64,000 nucleotides of DNA from JACCXG01 sp963750935 (GTDB taxonomy: Bacteria; Acidobacteriota; Vicinamibacteria; Vicinamibacterales; 2-12-FULL-66-21): the NCBI GenBank assembly GCA_963750935.1, contig CAVVSR010000014.1, forward strand, positions 868,001 through 932,000, in the 5' to 3' direction. The notes under the pieces were generated by a model. It saw nothing but the letters and a program-made list of their open reading frames with translations. It ran no database searches and had not been told where the DNA came from. A program made the translations under genes and the position numbers. Below, piece by piece: positions 58,343 through 64,000 of this stretch (position 1 is its first letter; the number at the start of each line of letters is the position of its first letter).

Positions 58343-58933
58343 TCAAGGTTCGAGCTTCTTCGGCCCGACGCCCGTGACGACGTTGTCCGTTGTGATCTCG
58401 GTGCGCGGCGACTCCACGATCTTGGTCGCGGTGAGATTCATGCCCTGACGCAGCTCCATCGCCTCGACTTGCTTTCCCTCCACGTCGAACTTCATTCCAG
58501 GAGGGACATCGTACTGTTTGTTCTCGTTGTTCTCGAGCGTCAGGATCACGCTCGTCGGCCCGGCGACCCAGACTCTGCCCTTCAGGGTCGTGATCGTCCG
58601 GTCGGTAATTGGCGTCTCGGTCACGGTCACGTTCGCCGTCAGCACGGTGCCGATCGGAGCCTTGTTCAGCGGCATCACGACGCCGTCGATCGTGGCAGTT
58701 TTTCCCGGTCGCAGCTGGAAGAGCCTGTACGTCCCGCTCGGGATCATCTTCGCGATGAGGTAGTCGCCTTGAATGAAGGCAACCTCACCCGTCAACTGAG
58801 TCGTGGTGACCTTGGGCGCGCCGGGGACCGCCTGCTTGGCCTGCGTCGGCTGAGCCCAGGCACTCACCGCGAGGCCATGCGCCGCGACGGCGACGGCAAG
58901 AGCGCCCAGTGTCCGGCTGAATGCGTGTGTCAT
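58343..58933 (-). CDS. Exported protein of unknown function
   Basis: A 196-residue secreted protein with signal peptide MTHAFSRTLGALAVAVAAHG and cleavage near AWA-QP. The mature part is rich in Thr/Val and appears all-beta (TTTQLTGEVAFIQGDYLIAK, GTVLTANVTVTETPITDRTI, KGRVWVAGPTSVILTLEN). I do not recognise a domain. It converges on the dihydroorotate dehydrogenase-like gene and stands alone. Confidence 0.75.
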   Translation of the reverse strand: MTHAFSRTLGALAVAVAAHGLAVSAWAQPTQAKQAVPGAPKVTTTQLTGEVAFIQGDYLIAKMIPSGTYRLFQLRPGKTATIDGVVMPLNKAPIGTVLTANVTVTETPITDRTITTLKGRVWVAGPTSVILTLENNENKQYDVPPGMKFDVEGKQVEAMELRQGMNLTATKIVESPRTEITTDNVVTGVGPKKLEP

Positions 58934-59174
58934 CTTCGTTCCTCGCTTCCAACTGGCCTCCGGCCGGCCGGAGGCATCTCCGTGAATCCACGCGCACGGA
59001 GTGATCGTTGACGGCCCTCAGGTGATTTGTGCGCCCGAAAACGCGGATGACGGCCCATCGCGCGCCGGGACGCCAGAGCGCTTAGCAGGTATCGTGCCCG
59101 TGCGCACCGGCGACCCCGACGCGTGGATGCTGGAGGGTGGCGGCGAAACGGCGCCTACCGAGCCTGCGGGCTGG

Positions 59175-61828
59175 TCAGCGGAAGTTCTCGACCAGCATCA
59201 GATCGTTGACGGACGAATCCACGCGCGCGAAATAGATCGTGCGCCCGTCACGGGACGCGGCGACGCCAGTGGCGACCGTGCCGAGATTCGCGGCGATGAC
59301 GCGGGACTGGTGCGTCGCGAAATCGAAGTAGCGAAGCCGCGCCTCTCCGGGGACCTGCTCGATGTAATAGACCCCGCCGTCGATCACGTCGAAGCTGGTA
59401 GAGACGACCCCGTCCACGAGCTTGACCGGTTCGCCGCCATTGACCGGCAGCCGCCAGAGTGGGCCTGGCGCGCCGGTGTTCCTGGCTTCGACGTGGTAGA
59501 CGTGCGCGCCGTCGGGCGACTCGATCGCCAGAAGGCCCAGTCTCGTCGAGACCTGCACCGCGGTTCCCCCGGACACCGGAACCTTCCAGATGAGTGGCTC
59601 TCCGCTTCGGACGGAGCTGAAGTAGATCCACTTGCCGTCGCGGGAGAAGCTGGCAATCGCATCGTTCGCGGGATGTTGCGTGACGTTCCGCGGCTGGCCG
59701 CCTTCGGCGGGGACGACGTAGACGTCGCCCATGAGATGGTGTTCGGCGTTGGTCTGAAACGTGACGAGACTGCGATCCGGAGACCAGCGCGGATAGCCCG
59801 GGTTGGCGCCGAGCGAGGTGAGCTGAACCGCGTTCGCGCCCGACGGGTCGGCGGCCCAGACCTCCGATTCACCCTGAACGATCGGAGATGAATGCGACTC
59901 TCTGGCCGTCATGCGAAAGGCCGGCGTGGTCGTCCCGCCGGCTCGACGCGATCGCGACGACCGGCGGCGACGTGGCCGGCGCGCCCGGGCCGGATGTGTC
60001 GATCCTCCAGATGTTGATGTCGGCGAAGCTGCGGATATATGCGAGACGCGACGGTTTCCCCGGCTGGGGAGCAGACACGGCCGGCATGATGCCGTCCTCA
60101 CCCACGAACGGCAGGCGCTCCGGCGTGCTGCCTGCCGCGATGCCGCATCCTGAACAGCGAGCCCTTCGCCGCGAAGACGATCTCGCTGTTCGATATCCAC
60201 TTGGGGCCGTAGGCCGTGAGCAGGATCGACGTGAGGTCCCGCGGTTCGCCGACCTGCTTCAGTCCGGCGTTGAGCCCGACGACCTGAAGCCGGCCCGAAA
60301 ACGGAGCGACGTCGCGGCGGAACACCAGCCAGCGGCCGTCCGGCGAGATCGCCGGATCGGTGTCCGCGAGCATGTTCTCCGGCGGCGTCGTCAACTGCCG
60401 CTTTTCTCCGGTCAGAAGCGACACGACGAACAGCACATCGGGCTTGGTCGTGTCGGACGATGACGCATCCGGCACGACCAGGCACGTCGAGTCCGGGCAC
60501 CAGGCGAACGTCACGGCGCGGAGGAATCCACGCGGCTGGATGTCGATCACCTTGCGGCCGGTTCCGCCGAGCGGCGGGATCAGCCGAAGCTCATGGCGCC
60601 GATCGGGCAGCTGGCGAAGGAAGGCAATCCAGCGCCCGTCCGGCGACCAGGCGGGACTGTAGTCGTTCGCCGGGTCGGTCGTCAGCTGCAGCGGCGAGCC
60701 GGCGCCGATCTGCTGCACGTAGATGTCGGGATTGTCCCGCTTGGGTCCGTTCCAGGAGAACGAGACGTGATTGCCGTCGGGGGAGAACGACGGGGCTCGC
60801 ATGACGCCGGGAAGCGCCGCGAGCGGTACGGCGCGGAGCTGCGGCGCAGGAGCTTCAGGCGATCGCAGCGACTGCGATCCGAAATATGCGGCAATGAGCA
60901 CGAGCGGGATGAGCGCCGTCCACGCCCACCGCCACCGTCGCGCTCCCCGCACCACTGGCGCCTGCGCCAGCTGCCCGGAGGCCGAATCCGTCGCGTGATC
61001 GTCGAGCGCCACTTTGAGGTCCGCCATCGTCTGATAGCGGCGCGCGGGATCCTTGCGCAGGCAGCGCAGGATGGTTCGCTCCAGTTCGGGTGAGATCGAC
61101 GTGGCGATCGTGCTCGGCGGCACGGGGTCTTCGTTCAGGATCTTCGCGAGCACCGACAGGCTCGAATCCCCCGTAAACGGCCGCCGGCCCGTGACCATCT
61201 CGTAGAGGACCGCGCCGAAGCTGAAGATGTCCGACCGCGCATCGACCTTCCGGCCCTCCGCCTGTTCGGGGGACATGTAGGCAGCGGTGCCCACCACCAT
61301 CCCGACGTCGGTCACCGGCGAGGTCCGCGTCGCGATCCCGGACGCGCCCTCGGCCGGATCGACGAGCTTGGCGAGCCCGAAATCGAGCACCTTGACCCGG
61401 TCCTCGCCAGTGATGATGACGTTCGACGGCTTCAGATCGCGGTGAACGATCCCCGCTTCGTGCGCCCTGGCGAGCGCGTCGGCGATCTGCACGGCGTAGC
61501 GAAGGGACTGACCGATCCCGAGCGCCCCCGCCGCGATGATCTGCTCGAGCGTCCGCCCCTCGGCGTACTCCATCACGATGAAGTCGACGCCGGCATCGGA
61601 GCGGATGTCGTGGACGGTGACGATGTTCGGGTGGTTGAGCGCGCTCGCCGCCTTGGCTTCCTGGACGAAGCGCAGCTTGCGGTCGGGATCGGCGACCTTG
61701 TCGGGGGGCAGGACCTTGATGGCGACGATGCGATTCAGCGAGGTGTCGCGGGCCTTGTAGACCACGCCCATGCCGCCCTCGCCGATCTTCGATTCGATGC
61801 GGTAGCGGTCGAGCGTCTGGCCGATCAC
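59175..61828 (-). CDS. Serine/threonine kinase with TolB/WD40-like repeats (frameshifted)
   Basis: Start GTG 61828. Kinase domain (residues ~8-270): GEGGMGVVYKARD, VAIKVLPPDK, HRDLKPSNVII, LDFGLAKL, GTAAYMSPEQAEGR. One transmembrane helix (WAWTALIPLVLIAAYFGSQ) is followed by an extracytoplasmic beta-propeller with repeated PSFSPDGNHVSFSWNG, PAWSPDGRWIAFLRQ, PAISPDGRWLVFRRD, PRWSPDRSLVTFQTN. Frameshifts near 60110 and 59890 break the propeller, which otherwise ends at ARVDSSVNDLMLVENFR. A typical membrane sensor-kinase of Acidobacteriota. The ligand and targets are unknown. Confidence 0.85.
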
Positions 61829-61928
61829 CAGGCTGCCTGCATGTGTGCGCCTATCTTACTGAATCCCGGTGCTCGGCGAATCGGCTGACGATGGGCTATC
61901 TCGCCCCACGACGATGTTTCACAAATCC

Positions 61929-61951
61929 GTCGTGCCGTCGTGCCGTCGTGC
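61929..61951. repeat. Short 8-bp tandem repeat (CCGTCGTG)
   Basis: Three CCGTCGTG units in the gap between the divergent kinase and Crp/Fnr genes, about 70 bp before the Crp/Fnr promoter. A similar stretch is at 35467-35488. Confidence 0.6.
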
Positions 61952-61999
61952 GGCGCGGAGCGCAACTCGTGTCTGATTCAGCTCCTCGCGATTTCCGCT

Positions 62000-62027
62000 T
62001 TGACAACGAACGCGTCGAGGTCAAAGT
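62000..62027 (+). promoter_or_regulatory. Promoter of the Crp/Fnr-family gene
   Basis: TTGACA (62000-62005), 16-bp spacer, CAAAGT (62022-62027), then 6 nt to GTG 62034. It fits the leaderless geometry with a consensus -35. Confidence 0.55.
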
Positions 62028-62033
62028 GTTGGT

Positions 62034-62699
62034 GTGACGCTGCTCCTGAACGGCCTGTCGGAGGATCAGCAGCGCGAGCTGCTGGCGGCCGGATCCCCGC
62101 GAACGTTGAAGCCGCGCGACGTCCTGGGCGCCCAGGGCGAGCCGGCCGACTCAATCGCCCTGGTGCAGGTCGGCCATCTGAAGCTCGGGCAGCTCAACGC
62201 CGACGGCGCCGAGACGCTGGTCCGCTTCATCGGCCCGGGAGACTGCTACGGCGCGATCGCGCTCCTGCCCGGCAAGCGCTTTCCCGTGTCCGCGGTGGCC
62301 GTCGAACCCTCGAGGGTGCTGGTCTGGCCGCGGCTGGCCATCGCCGGCCTCGCCGAGCGCATTCCGCAGATCCGGCTCAACCTGTTCGACGAAGTGACCC
62401 GGCGGATGGGCGGCGTCCTCTCGGCCGTGCAGGACCTGGCCGCGGAACGTGCGCCGGTCCGGATCGCGAGAGCCCTGCTTCGCGTCGCCCAACATGGCGG
62501 TGAGCAGTCGCCCCAGGGCATCCGGATCGTGCATCCGATCACGCGCCAGGAGATTGCCGACCTGACCGGCACGACGCTGTTCACCGTCAGCCGCGTGATG
62601 TCGAAGTGGGAGTCCGACGGGCTGCTTCGGACCGGCCGCGGCGCCGTCACGATCGTGGACCCCGAAGGGCTGGAGCTCGCCGCCTCGTCTTCCGATTAG
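62034..62699 (+). CDS. Crp/Fnr-family transcription regulator
   Basis: A 221-residue regulator: cyclic-nucleotide-type beta-barrel (LKPRDVLGAQGEPADSIALV, GHLKLGQLNADGAETLVRF, IGPGDCYGAIALLPGKRFPV) and a C-terminal HTH (HPITRQEIADLTGTTLFTVS-RVMSKWESDGLL). The cluster cysteines of Fnr are absent at the N-terminus and the only Cys is in GDCYG, so it is more Dnr/NnrR-like. Next gene is ric (ytfE), so NO sensing is plausible. A hairpin terminator follows directly. Confidence 0.88.
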   Translation: MTLLLNGLSEDQQRELLAAGSPRTLKPRDVLGAQGEPADSIALVQVGHLKLGQLNADGAETLVRFIGPGDCYGAIALLPGKRFPVSAVAVEPSRVLVWPRLAIAGLAERIPQIRLNLFDEVTRRMGGVLSAVQDLAAERAPVRIARALLRVAQHGGEQSPQGIRIVHPITRQEIADLTGTTLFTVSRVMSKWESDGLLRTGRGAVTIVDPEGLELAASSSD

Positions 62700-62720
62700 C
62701 CGGGGGGCTTTGCCCCCCGG
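62700..62720 (+). terminator. GC hairpin after the Crp/Fnr gene
   Basis: CCGGGGGGC-TTT-GCCCCCCGG begins one base after the stop. A 9-bp perfect stem with a 3-nt loop; no U tract. Nearly the same hairpin lies before the Sec tRNA (15306-15324). Confidence 0.65.
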
Positions 62721-62882
62721 AACCCCCCGACTGGCTTGCTCGCGGGGGCCCCGACGCCCCGCTACGCTCGCGAGAGCTCGCTCGCAGCGCTCGTTCGCTG
62801 CTCGATAGGCGAGCGTCTCGCGGGTTGCGCCAACGCAACGACGGCCTCCGCACGCACGCGTAACCTCGTTGACAGGTTGCGC
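62721..62882. other. GC-rich palindromic island before ric
   Basis: No gene. It has a reverse copy of the dispersed GCTCGCGGGGGCCCC element from 62738 and further inverted CTCGC/GCGAG stems to about 62825. The ric Shine-Dalgarno is weak (CAGG). No Fnr/Dnr-type TTGAT-N4-ATCAA box was found in it. Confidence 0.5.
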
Positions 62883-63581
62883 ATGCGGTTCTTCCCAAAC
62901 AGCACCGTCGGCGAGGTTGCGGCGCGGTTTCCGGCGACCGTCAGGGTGTTCCAACGGCGGAAGGTGGACTTCTGCTGTGGAGGAACCCAGACACTGGCGC
63001 AGCTGTGCCACGACACCGGCACGTCATACGAGCTCCTGACGGTCGAGCTCGAGGACGCGGTCCGCCAGGCGCCCGCCCGCGTGACGTGGGCCGACCGGCC
63101 GCTCTCGGAGCTGACGGACCACATCGCCGAAACCTTCCACCAGCCGCTTCGGCTGGAGCTTCCTCGTCTGCGCGCGCTGATCACGCGGCTGGAGAGCCAC
63201 GGCGCGCACCGTCATGTGCTGACCGTCGTCGGGCAGGAGATCGGCCGGTTCGAGACCGGGTTCCTCGCGCGGGTGACGGCGGAGGAGAGCGAGCTGTTTC
63301 CGCTCATCGACCGGCTCGAGGCAGACGGTCCCGGCGAGGGGGATTCGTCCCGGCTCGCCGCGCTCAGCAGCGACGCCGAAGCATTCCACCAGGATGCCGC
63401 GGGGACGATTCGCCTCCTGCGAGCCATCACCGACGGCTACGTACCACCGTCGAACGCCTGCGCAACGCTGCGCTCGCTCTACCGCGGCCTGGAAGAGTTC
63501 GAACAGCTGATGCAGCTGTTCGTCCACCTGGAAACCAACGTGCTGTTTGCGCGGGCCGCGGCATGGATGTGCCGAACATGA
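62883..63581 (+). CDS. ric: Iron-sulfur cluster repair di-iron protein Ric (YtfE/ScdA)
   Basis: Repairs Fe-S clusters damaged by NO or oxidants using a di-iron centre. The 232-residue product starts with the ScdA domain (TVGEVAARFPATVRVFQRRK, VDFCCGGTQTLAQLC with CC), followed by a hemerythrin-like domain with His/Glu ligands in LTDHIAETFHQPLRLELPRL, THRHVLTVVGQ-like AHRHVLTVVGQEIGRFETGF, AEESELFPLID and FVHLETNVLFARA. Start ATG 62883. It overlaps the DUF3079 gene as ATGA and follows an NO-type regulator, so it likely answers nitrosative stress. Confidence 0.93.
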   Translation: MRFFPNSTVGEVAARFPATVRVFQRRKVDFCCGGTQTLAQLCHDTGTSYELLTVELEDAVRQAPARVTWADRPLSELTDHIAETFHQPLRLELPRLRALITRLESHGAHRHVLTVVGQEIGRFETGFLARVTAEESELFPLIDRLEADGPGEGDSSRLAALSSDAEAFHQDAAGTIRLLRAITDGYVPPSNACATLRSLYRGLEEFEQLMQLFVHLETNVLFARAAAWMCRT

Positions 63582-63799
63582 GCCTCATGCTGCCCGCCCA
63601 CCCGGAACGAATCTGCTGGGGCTGCGACAAGTACTGCCCCGCCGAAGACCTCGCCTGCGGGAACGGCACGATCCGCACGCCTCACCCGCGCGAGCTGTTC
63701 GGCGATGACTGGCTCGAGTGGTCGAACTCGCGACGGAAAGACGCGGATCGATCCGGGACCTGCGAGGACGGACCGAAACGACCGGGCGAAGCAGAATGA
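63578..63799 (+). CDS. DUF3079 Cys-rich small protein
   Basis: A 73-residue protein with the complete DUF3079 (PF11278) signature: HPERICWGCDKYCPAEDLAC with four cysteines, GNGTIRTPHPRELFGDDW. It probably binds metal; the function is unknown. It overlaps both ric (63578-63581) and the next gene (63796-63799) with ATGA, so all three are translated together. Confidence 0.9.
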   Translation: MSLMLPAHPERICWGCDKYCPAEDLACGNGTIRTPHPRELFGDDWLEWSNSRRKDADRSGTCEDGPKRPGEAE

Positions 63800-64000
63800 G
63801 CGCCACGCCCCGCCACGTTCCGGCGACCGGGCTCCCGCTCCTCTACTTTGCGTTCGCGCATGTCTGCCTCGCCCTGGCGTTCGCCGCGCTCGTCGTCAGC
63901 CCGGGGCTGCCGGCAGGATTCTTCCACCACCCGCGCATGGTCGCGCTCGTCCACCTCGTGACGCTCGGGTGGATCACGTCGTCCATCCTCGGCGCCTTCT
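63796..64000 (+). CDS. Multi-pass membrane protein (start only), possibly NnrS/heme-copper oxidase-like
   Basis: Only the first 68 residues are in the window. Two helices are visible (LLYFAFAHVCLALAFAALVV and LVHLVTLGWITSSILGAF). The HxxxLGW pattern (VHLVTLGWITSSILGAF) is the one found in NnrS-like and cytochrome-oxidase-subunit-I-like proteins, which would fit the NO context with ric. The family can be fixed only with the rest of the gene. Confidence 0.55.
   Translation, partial: MSATPRHVPATGLPLLYFAFAHVCLALAFAALVVSPGLPAGFFHHPRMVALVHLVTLGWITSSILGAF

Noticed and set aside
59000..59174. Additional small gene between the exported protein and the second kinase
   Set aside because: Only antisense-type frames exist; no start signal or conserved protein was found.

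Overview
The window looks like a chromosomal segment of an uncultured, very GC-rich bacterium of the Acidobacteriota, probably the Vicinamibacteria branch. This is an inference from gene content: an acidobacterial-type duplicated permease (46.8-49.3 kb), two serine/threonine kinases with TolB-like sensor tails, an alkaline-phosphatase-superfamily protein ending in LRSLGYVK, DUF1080 proteins, tandem carboxypeptidase-regulatory-like secreted proteins and a winged-helix protein. I see no phage, plasmid, CRISPR array or intact insertion sequence.

Layout. 0-2.1 kb: molybdopterin synthase (moaE-moaD), thiD and bioY. 2.2-5.7 kb: membrane-anchored phosphatase, short-chain prenyl synthase, exported methyltransferase. 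5.7-8.7 kb: aspartase and class I fumarase diverge from one symmetric -10 element, a likely aspartate-to-malate unit. 8.8-13.9 kb: pgi, an aldehyde dehydrogenase fragment, erpA, a Fur-rubrerythrin fusion, a PHP phosphoesterase and a degenerate ABC ATPase. 13.9-24.4 kb: small enzymes, a selenocysteine tRNA, a cold-shock gene with its promoter, a NarL-type two-component system, SDR/QueA and exported sugar-type enzymes. 24.5-35.4 kb: surface beta-sandwich paralogs, acetyltransferases, kinase, aldo/keto reductase. 35.5-45.4 kb: AspT-like transporter, porin, Tat-targeted serine dehydratase, two ECF sigma systems, DUF6223 and metallo-beta-lactamase proteins. 45.6-51.8 kb: glycosyltransferase, ABC-type permease, ArsR repressor with operator, then a damaged stretch with homopolymers. 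51.9-58.3 kb: a three-gene pyruvate:ferredoxin oxidoreductase operon. 58.3-64 kb: exported protein, second kinase, then an Fnr-type regulator followed by ric (ytfE), DUF3079 and a membrane protein cut by the window edge, which together resemble a nitrosative-stress module.

Two genome-wide habits stand out. First, many genes have no Shine-Dalgarno; instead a -10 box (consensus TAnnnT) sits 6 nt before an ATG or GTG, the geometry of leaderless mRNAs. Second, intergenic gaps carry short tandem repeats, mostly heptamers of several unrelated sequences (AACTCCC, GGGACTC, CTACGTG, GTGATCR and others), often as inverted arms between convergent genes.

Sequence quality needs care. At least a dozen otherwise conserved genes carry one-base frameshifts, many at G/C runs, and 50.2-51.8 kb contains a 44-T/16-A homopolymer and a near-duplicate 3' gene end. 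This pattern fits an unpolished long-read or strain-mixed metagenome assembly more than real pseudogenization. I give each such gene as one locus and mark approximate frameshift positions.
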